Assembly: GCA_958295815.1 (NCBI GenBank)
Contig: OY282374.1
Span: 3,008,856 to 3,072,855, forward strand
From: Candidatus Poribacteria bacterium
GTDB taxonomy: Bacteria; Poribacteria; WGA-4E; WGA-3G
Reading direction: 5' to 3'
DNA length: 64,000 nt
The first letter of the stretch is position 1. Every line of letters begins with the position of its first letter. Below the pieces are notes generated by a model, which ran no database searches, was not told the origin of the DNA, and was given only the letters and a program-made list of their open reading frames with translations. Shown in pieces: positions 55,691-64,000 of this stretch. The position numbers and the translations under genes were made by a program.

Positions 55691-55892
55691 ATCGTAACGC
55701 AAAAAACACTGTCGGGTTACAAAATTGTGTGTAACTATAAGTTCACCGATCCTATTTATCTCGCTTTAGACGACAAAAATTTAATTAGGGTTTAAAAAAA
55801 TATTTCTTTTTTCCCCTTGACAGATTCCATCAAAACCGTTACCCTCAAGGAAAACCGATTTCCCTTCACGGCACGAAAGCGAGCAGCCGACT

Positions 55893-58577
55893 ATGCTACA
55901 GGTGAAATACGCACGCTATACCCCACACGATGCCTATCTTCGCTTAACCAATGAACACTTTATACTTGACGTGGATAGACGGAACGGTGTTATTAAAGGT
56001 TTATATTTAATTCACGACGCACAAGGCACCAACTTCGTCGGCAATGAACAGAACATGCGCCTCAACATTTGGTGGAAACAGCGACACGTCCCTGAAAAAG
56101 CACAGCGTGTCCCGATACACTGCTGGACTGGCGACGTTGTACTGAAAGCACGCCGTACCGGTGAGGCGGAATGGTGTTCAATGCACACCTTCCTTAGCGA
56201 CGATATTCGTACAGTGACCTATGACCAAGAATCGATAACTACCCGTTATGAAGGCGATTCTGTCAATCGAGGTGGACTTCGGCATCTCAATATCGAACAG
56301 CGTTATGAATTTAGCGGAAACCCACAGAGCGGTGATGCCATCCTATGGACGATCACACTTCACAACAACTCACAGGCACAGATCGAAATCGGTGAACTCG
56401 GACTGCCAATCACACTAAACACCAACTACAGTATCGGCGATGAGAAACAAGGTTTCAACCACAGATCCGTTGACTCTACCAAATATGTCTTTGAACAACG
56501 CGTCATCGAAAGCTCATTTGTTTCGGGACATTCGTCCTACATCCTCGCAACGCGGGCAAGCGGCAAAGGTGATCATCTCCTTATTATTCCGCAAGACGAC
56601 ACCGCACTGGAGGCGATCTCTGGATATGGACTTTTCCCCGATACCGAGATGATGAAGGGTGCTGGCTCCATGTTTTACCTGTTTTCCGAAGCCACAGCCG
56701 TTGAGCCTTGGTACAATGGACACCATTCTCTCACTTTAGCACCCGATGAGAAACGGACTTTCACATTCGCAATGTGTCGTGTGAAGGACCACACCGATAT
56801 CAGCGATAAGTTGTATGAAAATGGGAACATTGCCGTGAAGATAGTACCGGGGATGGTGCTACCTATCGGCACAACAGCACATCTTCTGCTCCGATGCAAG
56901 AAACCAATCACGGCAATTGAGACTGCCGACGGCATTGACGTTGATCCTGTGACAACGATGGGTGACCGCCGCACCTATACAGTCCGTCTCACTTCAATGG
57001 GTGAACAGAAGGTAACCATCCGCTATGGTGCTGGTGAATGGACAAGCCTCCTCTTCAATGGCATCGCAGAGATAGAAACCTTAATGAAAGCCCGCGCGAA
57101 ATTCATCGTCGAAAATCAGCGGGTCAAAGACCCAGATGATCTTTGCCACTACAGTTTTCGTATCTGGAATAACGACGCTGAAAGACTCATCGTAGAGGAG
57201 GAAGCACCTTGCGGATCAATCGATATGGGAGGTAGCGACGACCGGTGCTTTGCACCGCCAGTATTCCTCGCTGGAAAAAATGCCTACTACCCCGATGAGC
57301 AGGAGATCCACGCTCTTGATGAATTTATTGAGAACTTCCTCTACGGAAAGCTCCAAGACAAAGACAACTACCAAGTCCTGAACTCCCTCATTGGACTCCG
57401 AGAAGGGTCATGGCGACGATGGGACTACGTCTGGCGTATCTATAACTATACGCACGTATATAACGTCTACTATCAGATGTATCAAATTACCAAGCTGCAC
57501 GGGATAAAGACGAGCCGCGAACCGTTGGAATACCTCAAACTCGCCTATCACACCGCCTTCGCTTCTTACCAAGATTCTACCTATGAAAGCGTCTACGAGA
57601 CGAAGAATTACATCGACTATCACCGCGGTAACATGTCCAAAACCCATGCCCCGATGGGTTCACCAATTCTGGCGCATCTCCTGAGATCGCTGAAAACGGA
57701 AGGCATGCATACCGAATACCGGACACTCTTGGACGCTATTGAGGGCTGCCTACCGTTTTTCCTTGAAGAAGAATACCCGTTCGCATCGGAGTATTGCTTC
57801 GATCACGCCTCAAAAGCAGCGTTATACTACTTAGCACAGGTCGCAGACGATGAACTGCTCAAAAAGCGTACCGTGCAGACAATCCTCGCCAGTCGAGATA
57901 CCACACCGATGTGGTTCTCCTACTGCACGAACATGCGATATATCGGATGCTATCCTACCCCCTTGCTGGCGCGTCCACTCTTCGACAAATACGAGCAGAC
58001 AGGTGATCTAAATTATTTACAGAAGGCTTACGGTGCAACCTTAGCCATTTGGAGCTGTGTCGATCCGTCTGGCAAAGGCTACAACGGCAGAGAATGGCGA
58101 TTCAACCCACCGGAGAAAGGTTCCCCAGAATACAACTACTACCGGAACGGCTGTTTTTCTGGTGAAGTCGGCATCGGACTCTACGGCAATCTGAGCATGC
58201 TCAAATCCTACCTCGTCCAAGACCCAGATTTCGGACTTGTCGGTTACGGATGTGCCGTTGCCGAGACAGCGAACGACTACACCCTCACACCACAAGACGG
58301 CTTAGGCGTCAGGACATCCTTCGTCCCGCTCGGTGTAGCATTAGAGATAACAAAGGCGCGCATTGAACGCGCAACCCTCACAAAAGACCTACGTCGATTA
58401 GAGTTAGTTTTATCAAAACCCTCCAAGAACGCCAAATGCGCACATATCTCAATCAGCGGCATGCCATCGGGTGTATACCAACCCAGCGCAGGAAAGATCA
58501 AACACTGCGAGCAACTCGAATGGGATATCCCCTATCCAGAGGGACAGAAAACCCTGATCGTAACCCTAACCCACTAA
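55893..58577 (+). CDS. Large glycan-active-like protein, possibly DUF5695
   Basis: 894 residues, no signal peptide. Residues 1-320 are beta-rich (LTNEHFILDVDRRNGVIKGL), like the galactose-mutarotase-type front domain of helical-barrel glycoside hydrolases. About 330-420 is a second beta domain, and 440-820 is helical with many Trp, Tyr and Asp (SWRRWDYVWRIYNYTHVYNV; SKTHAPMGSPILAHLLR), as in an (alpha/alpha)6 barrel. It recalls DUF5695 proteins, but that is from memory. The likely role is cleavage or rearrangement of a glycan. Catalytic residues cannot be named. Confidence 0.7.
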   Translation: MLQVKYARYTPHDAYLRLTNEHFILDVDRRNGVIKGLYLIHDAQGTNFVGNEQNMRLNIWWKQRHVPEKAQRVPIHCWTGDVVLKARRTGEAEWCSMHTFLSDDIRTVTYDQESITTRYEGDSVNRGGLRHLNIEQRYEFSGNPQSGDAILWTITLHNNSQAQIEIGELGLPITLNTNYSIGDEKQGFNHRSVDSTKYVFEQRVIESSFVSGHSSYILATRASGKGDHLLIIPQDDTALEAISGYGLFPDTEMMKGAGSMFYLFSEATAVEPWYNGHHSLTLAPDEKRTFTFAMCRVKDHTDISDKLYENGNIAVKIVPGMVLPIGTTAHLLLRCKKPITAIETADGIDVDPVTTMGDRRTYTVRLTSMGEQKVTIRYGAGEWTSLLFNGIAEIETLMKARAKFIVENQRVKDPDDLCHYSFRIWNNDAERLIVEEEAPCGSIDMGGSDDRCFAPPVFLAGKNAYYPDEQEIHALDEFIENFLYGKLQDKDNYQVLNSLIGLREGSWRRWDYVWRIYNYTHVYNVYYQMYQITKLHGIKTSREPLEYLKLAYHTAFASYQDSTYESVYETKNYIDYHRGNMSKTHAPMGSPILAHLLRSLKTEGMHTEYRTLLDAIEGCLPFFLEEEYPFASEYCFDHASKAALYYLAQVADDELLKKRTVQTILASRDTTPMWFSYCTNMRYIGCYPTPLLARPLFDKYEQTGDLNYLQKAYGATLAIWSCVDPSGKGYNGREWRFNPPEKGSPEYNYYRNGCFSGEVGIGLYGNLSMLKSYLVQDPDFGLVGYGCAVAETANDYTLTPQDGLGVRTSFVPLGVALEITKARIERATLTKDLRRLELVLSKPSKNAKCAHISISGMPSGVYQPSAGKIKHCEQLEWDIPYPEGQKTLIVTLTH

Positions 58578-58722
58578 ACCTGTTTTTACCCTCTCACCTT
58601 ATCCCCGCTGGCGAGGTTTCCCAACCGCACCATTTTCCCTCAACGATTCCACTCCACCTCCGCTGGCGAGGTTTCCCTACCTCGCCGTTTTTCGCTAACC
58701 AATCGTCCGACTGACGTTGTAC

Positions 58723-58756
58723 CACAAACTGTTAGTTTGTGCCGTTATTCTTTTTT
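58723..58756 (+). terminator. Likely terminator after the 894-residue protein
   Basis: CACAAACT (58723-58730) pairs with AGTTTGTG (58734-58741), loop GTT, followed shortly by seven T. Confidence 0.65.
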
Positions 58757-58808
58757 TAGATTGCTACTATGGATTTTACTTCACTCTACCCAACAAATAG
58801 ACATCGGC

Positions 58809-59075
58809 TCTTAGCCCTGTAAGGGAGTACGTTTATAGAGCCGCGTTGCTTCCACTCTTTAGCCCTGTAAGCGCGGCATCTATGTAGAACTCTTTAGTCC
58901 AGTAAGAGCGTATGTTTATAGAAATTCCTACCCACTCTTTAGCCTTGTAAGGGCGGCATGTTTATAGAGCCGCGTTGCTTCCACTCTTTAGCCCTGTAAG
59001 GGCGGCATCTATGTAGAAACGCGTCTATCAAAAAATTCAAGCCCCAGCGGGGCGGCATCTCTAAAAAAACGTCAA
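58809..59075 (+). repeat. Cluster of TTTAGCCCTGTAAGGGC hairpin repeats
   Basis: Six degenerate copies of CTCTTTAGCCCTGTAAGGGC followed by GGCATC, starting near 58809, 58855, 58891, 58936, 58985 and 59038. Copies 1-2 and 4-5 form an 80-base block present twice, with the shared interval TTTATAGAGCCGCGTTGCTT. The core GCCCT-GTA-AGGGC pairs. Spacing is irregular (36-53). Confidence 0.85.
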
Positions 59076-59503
59076 TAACCAAGCAAGCAATTTTTGCAGT
59101 ATTCATGCAGTTTTTACGACTAAACCCACAATTTTTGCGTGTTCACAATAAAAAAAGAATCGCAAAAAGATCTCCACTCCTACAGCGAGGGCATCTTTTT
59201 AGAAGAATCTGAACACTGACACACTTCTTGACAAACTTAGGTGATACCTACATTTTGAGCAGTCGACGACGAAAGTTTTGCTTAGGATTTCAATATCTTG
59301 ACACAAATTATCCACATTTTTTCGAGAAGCGGCACAAAACTTGCAAGTAAATCTGATGTAATTCGATTTATTAATTGAATTACGGTGTAGTAACCCTCTC
59401 GGACATTAATTAGAATGTCTCAATAGGGCCTGTTTACTATTTAATCAACGTTTTGCTTAAATTACAACTTAGATTGTTGTGGTTTTCTTAAGGAGAGAAC
59501 ACT

Positions 59504-60109
59504 TTGCGGTATTTTGTATTGATTGTAGGTATGCTTTTGGCTATGTCTATATGGGGGTGTGACGATACAAGGAACTTCTTAGATCCGGTAATTCAAGATT
59601 CTGTAACCCCTGAACAACAGATAGATGATGAACAAGACTCTCAACTTATTGGAGCACTCACTGATAGAATTGAAGAACTTGAAGGGAAACTTGAAGATAA
59701 GAGAAGTGAGGATTCTAATCAGGAAGTTCAGGCTCCAGTAACTCGCCCTGAACGGACAGATGATTCTGATGAAGATGATGTTGTCGTGACCGAACCGGAT
59801 CCTCCGGAAGGGCTCGCTATTGGAGATAGGGTGATTTCCCAAAATACTATAAGCAGGGATGGCACAGTGAGAGGGGTTCGGATTCGGGATACTCCTGAAA
59901 TTGACCCAAACAATCATAGAGACAATTGGCTATTTAATGGTGCTACTGGTACTGTGATTGGTGGACCTGTCGAGGCAGACGATTTTACTTGGTGGGAAAT
60001 CCGCTGGGATGCTGGACAGGGAGAAGAGGAAATCATTTGTAATGACAATCCGTGTATTGGTTGGAGCGCAGAAATTATTAATGGTTCCGTGATCCTTGCC
60101 GAAAGGTAG
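59504..60109 (+). CDS. Lipoprotein with coiled-coil segment and SH3-like domain
   Basis: 201 residues from a TTG at 59504 behind AAGGAGAG. Lipoprotein signal with SIWGC (Cys19). Acidic spacer, a short coiled coil (LIGALTDRIEELEGKLEDK), an acidic linker, then residues 105-201 which read as a bacterial SH3-type fold (IGDRVISQNTISRDGTVRG, NGATGTVIGGPVEADDFTWW, IRWDAG, GWSAEIING). SH3-like domains often bind cell wall or peptides. No homologue recognised. AT-rich codon use contrasts with the genes to the left. Confidence 0.75.
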   Translation: MRYFVLIVGMLLAMSIWGCDDTRNFLDPVIQDSVTPEQQIDDEQDSQLIGALTDRIEELEGKLEDKRSEDSNQEVQAPVTRPERTDDSDEDDVVVTEPDPPEGLAIGDRVISQNTISRDGTVRGVRIRDTPEIDPNNHRDNWLFNGATGTVIGGPVEADDFTWWEIRWDAGQGEEEIICNDNPCIGWSAEIINGSVILAER

Positions 60110-60175
60110 TATTGAGGTACTACTCCATCTGATTTTGTAACAACCTAAAGGAACAGTTCATTTTTTGTAGAAATA

Positions 60176-60204
60176 GATAGGCGAGATTCCCAACCTCGCC
60201 TATC
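60176..60204. terminator. GGCGAG-type hairpin after the lipoprotein
   Basis: GATAGGCGAG (60176-60185) pairs perfectly with CTCGCCTATC (60195-60204), followed by CGTTTTAC. A repeat-family member placed where a terminator is expected. Confidence 0.65.
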
Positions 60205-60284
60205 CGTTTTACATTTTCTGATAGTCAATCTCGGTGGGAGCAGGACTTGCGAGATTCACCTAAAATCGGAAAGGGGATCCAGAG

Positions 60285-60614
60285 ATGAGAACTATTCACT
60301 CGGACTCACCCACAAATATGGCTGCATTTAGAGTTAGGTTCAGTCGGCCATCGCCCGAAGAATTGGTTGGGTACAATCGAGCAGAGAAATATAAATTATT
60401 AAAAGCTAATTCTATAAAGCATAGAGATGAAATTCAGGCGTGGATTCAGGACCGAGGGTTGTCTGATGAGGTATTCAAGATTGAAGAGCCTACAGCCTTC
60501 GATTTGTTGTTTATCACTTGCACGCCAAGGGTTGCCCAGTACCTAAGGGATGCTGATGGCGTGATTAGTGTTTCGCGAAATCCTGAATTTACTGTGGAGT
60601 TGCTTAACTCATGA
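60285..60614 (+). CDS. Stand-alone peptidase inhibitor I9-like protein
   Basis: 109 residues, AAAGGGG upstream. The order beta-alpha-beta-beta-alpha-beta can be read, and the end DLLFITCTPRVAQYLRDADG then VISVSRNPEF matches the subtilisin propeptide (I9) pattern, where the last strand precedes the protease. No protease follows and there is no signal peptide. It may act as a free inhibitor, a chaperone, or a ferredoxin-fold adaptor. The call rests on pattern alone. Confidence 0.55.
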   Translation: MRTIHSDSPTNMAAFRVRFSRPSPEELVGYNRAEKYKLLKANSIKHRDEIQAWIQDRGLSDEVFKIEEPTAFDLLFITCTPRVAQYLRDADGVISVSRNPEFTVELLNS

Positions 60615-61062
60615 GTACATCATCTCTATAATAAAACTAATATAGTGGAAATATAAGAAAGGCGAGGTACATTACCTCGCTTTTTTTGTTGTCAGAATCA
60701 AGATTTAGAGGGTTAGAAGATGGATAGGATTAGGGGTTTTGATCGGTTCCTAGCTAACATTATAGGGGTGATCTTACAAAAGCGGCATTTCTTTGAATAT
60801 TCTCCTCAAATATGTTAAAATTTTAGTGATTGAGGACAGATTAATATATTTGAACACACTGAGATCTATTTTGAGAACAAGCGAATGAATGGAAAATATA
60901 TCAAACTATGGAAGAGCCCAGAAGTAAATAGACATTATCAACACACATAGGATCCGCCCTTTGTAGGAAGGGTTTGTAACCCCGACTCTTTACAAGTGTC
61001 CAAGTAATTGTGGGTTTTACTATAATACCAATCAACCGATTTTGGAGGTTTCGTGCTTTATT
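60615..61062. other. 448-base gene-free AT-rich stretch
   Basis: No gene. It contains the terminator at 60662-60687, a GGGTT-TGT-AACCC hairpin (60970-60982) and TATAAT at 61021-61026, a likely -10 for the OLD gene without a good -35. Confidence 0.6.
60662..60687 (+). terminator. Terminator after the I9-like gene
   Basis: GCGAGGTA (60662-60669) pairs with TACCTCGC (60673-60680), loop CAT, then seven T. A perfect intrinsic terminator built from the GGCGAGGT repeat motif. Confidence 0.88.
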
Positions 61063-63087
61063 ATGGAATTAATTGATTTTCGTGTGAGTATGTTTAAGGG
61101 AATTCTTGACTCTGGTTGGGTTAATGTCGAACCGTTAACAGTGTTTGTTGGTAAAAACGAGTCAGGGAAAACTTCACTTCTGAAGGCACTTCATAAACTG
61201 AACCCTTATAATCCAGAACCATACGAGATAGCAAAAGAGTGGCCCCGTGGTCGACGAAGAGAGCGTAGCGAAGGGCATGTAGTCTGTCGAGCAAAATTTC
61301 AACTCTCGAATCAAGAAAAATCTGAGATCGTCCAAATTACCGGATCGGAGACCTTCCCTGATATTGTAGAAGTATCGCGGAATTACGCAGGACAATTAAA
61401 GGTTAACTTTGGTGAAGATGTTTTCTCGGATGAACTTTTCCCTGACGATGTTAATGACGCTTGTGATATGTTACCAGAAGTACAAGATGATTTTAATATT
61501 CACTTCATAGAATGTGCTAATGAATGCATTAACGATGTAAAACGTTATGTGCATGAGAGACGATTTGCTGATTTGCTGGAACTATCGGAAAAGCATGAAC
61601 CGCTCTTGCAAGAGGTATTATCGCCATCGGACCCACCGCTCCAAATTGAGACTAACTTCATCAATACTTATATTCAAGAACTTCAAAATCTTGAAGCAGC
61701 ACTTGAAGAATTACCAACTATTCGATCAAAAGTACATGAGTATGTTATTAATTACTTGCCAACATTTATTTACATGGATGATTATAGGAGATTTAGTGGG
61801 ACTGCACACCTTAATGATATTAAAACCCGGTGGGACGAAGATCGTGAAACAGAAGAAGATGAGACATTTCTCACAATTCTTAATCTGTCTGGTCTTGACC
61901 TAGATAAATTGGTTGACTCGTCAGAAGGGGATGAGGAGGCGATTGAGGAACGGCAACTTGATTTGTCTGATGGTGCCTCTACTCTAACAAGAACAATATC
62001 TGATCGGTTTCGGCAACGTCGTTATGAAGTTGATTACCGAGTTGATGGTCAGAGTTTCTTTACTTATGTAAAGGACGAACACGATCCATTTCTCATTCGA
62101 TTGGAAGAGAGATCGAAAGGTTTTCAATGGTATTTCTCTTTCGATCTCATGTTGATGCACGAAACGAAAGGGACATTTAAAGACTCGGTCATCCTTCTGG
62201 ATGAACCTGGACTCCATCTTCATCCAGATGCACAAAAAGATCTGCTTCTCCGTCTTGAACACTATGCGGAAGGGAATACACTTCTCTATACGACGCATCT
62301 TCCTTTCATGATTGATTTAAACCATCCAGATCGAGTTCGAGTACTGAAGGAAACGGAAAAAGGTATCGTTGTTACCACCGACTTTATTGAAACCCCGCCA
62401 GAATCGAAGTTTGTGCTTCAGGCAGCACTAGGGATGGATGCATCACAAAGTTTTCTGATTGCTGATCGAAATCTGGTAGTAGAGGGAGTCAATGACTATT
62501 GGGTTCTGACGGAATTGTCAAACCTACTGCAACACGATGGAGAGGTGGGTTTACCTGGAGATGTGCTCATTACGCCCGGAGGAAGTGCTTCTACAGCTGT
62601 TCATATTGCTACTATTATGATTGGGCAAAACCTTGATGTGGTTGCACTATTTGACTCCGATGATGAAGGACGACGGGCACAAGAGAAACTTGATCATAGC
62701 TGGATCACACAGTACAATAAAACTCAAACCAAAACCATTTTGCTAGGTGACGCAGTTGGTGAGCGTGGTGATTTTGCGCTTGAAGATTGTTTCCCTGAAA
62801 ACTTCATTACGGATACTGTTAAGGAGGTTTATAACAAACAACTTGCAGCTGCGGATATAGATGAACTTATCCTACAAGGCGAAGATATACTCTGGCAAAG
62901 AATCAAGCGTTTTATGAAAGAGAAAGGTATAGAAATCAACAAAGGACCGATAGTGAAGCGATTGCGAGACAGATTGAGTGCTATGAAAGGTATAAGCGAG
63001 TTACCCGAAGAAACGAAGGAAAAAGCCATTAAGCTTTTCCAGACAATTCGCAAAGCCTTTGGTGAAGAAGACACCAAATCTTCTTAA
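61063..63087 (+). CDS. OLD-family ATPase/TOPRIM nuclease
   Basis: 674 residues from ATG 61063, GGAGG 14 bases upstream. AAA part: Walker A VGKNESGKTSLLKAL (about 25-40), a long insert with coiled coil, signature-like FSFDL region, Walker B SVILLDEPGLHLHPDAQ and LLYTTHLP. TOPRIM part from about 475: NLVVEGVNDYWVL (Glu) and VVALFDSDDEGRR (Asp-x-Asp), then a helical end. OLD proteins cut DNA and many act in phage defence, some with a helicase (Gabija). No helicase or reverse transcriptase is adjacent, so a class 1 single-gene OLD is the best reading. AT-rich. Confidence 0.88.
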   Translation: MELIDFRVSMFKGILDSGWVNVEPLTVFVGKNESGKTSLLKALHKLNPYNPEPYEIAKEWPRGRRRERSEGHVVCRAKFQLSNQEKSEIVQITGSETFPDIVEVSRNYAGQLKVNFGEDVFSDELFPDDVNDACDMLPEVQDDFNIHFIECANECINDVKRYVHERRFADLLELSEKHEPLLQEVLSPSDPPLQIETNFINTYIQELQNLEAALEELPTIRSKVHEYVINYLPTFIYMDDYRRFSGTAHLNDIKTRWDEDRETEEDETFLTILNLSGLDLDKLVDSSEGDEEAIEERQLDLSDGASTLTRTISDRFRQRRYEVDYRVDGQSFFTYVKDEHDPFLIRLEERSKGFQWYFSFDLMLMHETKGTFKDSVILLDEPGLHLHPDAQKDLLLRLEHYAEGNTLLYTTHLPFMIDLNHPDRVRVLKETEKGIVVTTDFIETPPESKFVLQAALGMDASQSFLIADRNLVVEGVNDYWVLTELSNLLQHDGEVGLPGDVLITPGGSASTAVHIATIMIGQNLDVVALFDSDDEGRRAQEKLDHSWITQYNKTQTKTILLGDAVGERGDFALEDCFPENFITDTVKEVYNKQLAAADIDELILQGEDILWQRIKRFMKEKGIEINKGPIVKRLRDRLSAMKGISELPEETKEKAIKLFQTIRKAFGEEDTKSS

Positions 63088-63151
63088 AAGCAGCTTCGGT
63101 AACCTAATCCAGACCGCTGAGGCATGCGGTGAATAAAATTGAAGTCAGCAT

Positions 63152-64000
63152 TTAGAATGGAATAGAAATGCCAACGCGTTCAGCAACTGTCTTCAGCTGT
63201 TGCTGGTGTTCTTCGCCAACCGGAATGCCGACTTCAGACCATTCCTGCTCGCGCTCCCATTCTAAGCCACCAGGGAGATCTGATCGGTTATAACCCGGTG
63301 CCGGTTGCATCTGTCGGGCATCGTGGATATGTTGATCGATCTCCACTTTATACTCATCAATTGGTCGGAACCGAGAAATGTCAATCGCTGCAATGAAAGC
63401 ACCTTGATTGGCACCTTCCCAGATTGTTGGCGGATCCGGCGGCTTATCGAATAGCCAAATACCTGCCATAAACCCACCGAGCGCATGACTCACATGACTC
63501 AAACCCAACATCTTGAAAAACGCAGCCGGACTCTGTTCAAACGACTGTTCGAACGGCAGCTTGGCATCAATACCGGTTGCCATATCGACGACTATGGGCG
63601 GCTGGTTGCCCGACGGAATCGCAAAACTCATCGGCGAAGCTCCAGTGGCGGTGGCAATCGCACCCTCGGGACTGTGTCGAAAACGGTGGCAAGAGACTGC
63701 AAACCCAGCGCAATCCACTTCGAGCGCGAGTCGTGAATACTTGCCAGCACTCCCAAAGTGGAAGTGATTCCGACTCGTTGCGGCACCTAACCCCATCTCT
63801 TTGGCTTTTTTCACCGCTGCCTTTGCAGCATGATACGAGGCAAAATGTCCCATACCACCATCGCCATCGTAGATCGCCGTCGTCGGGGATTCATCGATGC
63901 AGCGGACGTTTGGACGTGGATTGACTTTGCCGTCAAGCATCATCCCGACATATCCTGGCGTTTGGCGCGTACCGTGACTGAACACACCGCGGAGATCCGT
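63152..64000 (-). CDS. Malate/L-lactate dehydrogenase (Ldh2) family, 5' end outside window
   Basis: At least 283 residues, cut by the right edge. The frame continues to the last base, where ADLRG-like sequence before VFSHGTRQTPGY is expected, so the GTG near 63985 is internal. Family marks: SHGTR, GMGHFASYHAAKAAVKKAKE, SRNHFHFGSAGKYS, and FAIPSGNQPPIVVDMATG. It differs from the classical LDH/MDH fold and uses NAD(P) for malate, lactate, ureidoglycolate or sugar-acid oxidation. It fits the sugar-acid theme of the region. Convergent with the OLD gene. Confidence 0.88.
   Translation of the reverse strand, partial: TDLRGVFSHGTRQTPGYVGMMLDGKVNPRPNVRCIDESPTTAIYDGDGGMGHFASYHAAKAAVKKAKEMGLGAATSRNHFHFGSAGKYSRLALEVDCAGFAVSCHRFRHSPEGAIATATGASPMSFAIPSGNQPPIVVDMATGIDAKLPFEQSFEQSPAAFFKMLGLSHVSHALGGFMAGIWLFDKPPDPPTIWEGANQGAFIAAIDISRFRPIDEYKVEIDQHIHDARQMQPAPGYNRSDLPGGLEWEREQEWSEVGIPVGEEHQQQLKTVAERVGISIPF

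Larger units (their letters stand above)
55146..55892. other. 747-base intergenic region with repeats
   Basis: No credible gene. Contents: hairpin repeat copy C (55265-55287), a GGCGCGGTTT/AAACCGCGCC hairpin (55346-55367), and a 24-base direct repeat at 55646-55690. A short open frame near 55503 has no gene-like character. TTGACA at 55817-55822 is a possible -35 for the gene at 55893, but no good -10 follows. Confidence 0.6.
58578..59503. other. 926-base gene-free region dominated by repeats
   Basis: Left part: two GGCGAGGTT hairpins (58610-58631, 58665-58686). Middle: CACAAACT/AGTTTGTG hairpin with T-run (58723-58756) and the 58809-59075 repeat block. Right part: AT-rich, with TTGACA at about 59229 and 59298 but no clear -10, and GTAATTC/GAATTAC inverted repeat near 59358-59383. 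No gene seen. Confidence 0.7.

Noticed and set aside
55503..55697. Small protein gene
   Set aside because: No ribosome site, no recognisable pattern, and its end is produced by a 24-base direct repeat.
58809..59075. CRISPR array
   Set aside because: Repeats are degenerate, spacing varies from about 36 to 53 bases, intervals are themselves duplicated, and no cas gene is near.
61063..63087. Gabija defence system
   Set aside because: Only the OLD-like protein is present; no UvrD-type helicase partner is in the following kilobase, where a convergent metabolic gene lies.
1..64000. Prophage or insertion sequence
   Set aside because: No integrase, transposase, capsid or terminal repeat features were found on either strand.

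Overview
This 64 kb window looks like chromosomal DNA of a Gram-negative, environmental bacterium. The best guess is Candidatus Poribacteria or a close relative (confidence about 0.7). The reasons are the mix of a non-canonical sulfatase, two phytanoyl-CoA dioxygenase-type genes, two very large multi-pass membrane paralogues, LamG and ThuA-like proteins, an enolase-superfamily dehydratase and a PorV-like outer membrane barrel, all next to a normal bacterial ribosomal backbone. The genetic code is standard; TAA, TAG and TGA all end genes, and TTG and GTG starts are common. No transposase, integrase, phage structural gene or CRISPR array was found.

Left part (0-15.7 kb): a minus-strand trio (sulfatase-like hydrolase, UbiA prenyltransferase, beta-helix protein); then the ffh-rpsP-khpA-trmD-rplS-rnhB-yraN housekeeping run behind a consensus promoter, with rimM missing from its usual place; a minus-strand pair of unknown envelope proteins, one with a long Ser/Arg tract; tRNA-Arg(CCG); an SMP-30-like lactonase; the tightly packed nucleotide/folate set dut-thyA-unknown-folA; a ThuA-like gene and nagA.

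Centre (15.7-35.8 kb): the str genes (rpsL-rpsG-fusA-tuf), behind a consensus promoter and an attenuator-like leader, run into the S10-spc-alpha genes from rpsJ to rplQ, ending at a bidirectional terminator. rpmD, adk, map and infA are absent from the cluster. S12 naturally carries Asn43 and Ser91, positions tied to streptomycin resistance in other bacteria. S3 has a seven-copy RSGQGG tail and S16 an acidic tail.

Right part (35.8-58.6 kb): envelope and catabolic genes, mostly monocistronic: PorV-like barrel, Tyr-rich lipoprotein, a membrane di-haem b / tri-haem c fusion, a divergent pair of secreted proteins that share one C-terminal tail, two DUF6785-like membrane proteins, a sugar isomerase-like protein, two PhyH oxygenases, RluD, an aldo/keto reductase, a Na/Ca exchanger-like protein, an MR/MLE dehydratase, a D-2-hydroxyacid dehydrogenase and an 894-residue possible glycan-active protein. 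Together they suggest uptake and oxidation of sugars or sugar acids. Several families of short hairpin repeats sit between these genes.

Far right (58.6-64 kb): a block of hairpin repeats opens a visibly more AT-rich stretch with a lipoprotein, a stand-alone I9-like protein and an OLD-family nuclease/ATPase, followed by a truncated Ldh2-type dehydrogenase at the window edge. Functions given for unknown genes are inference; no database search was possible.
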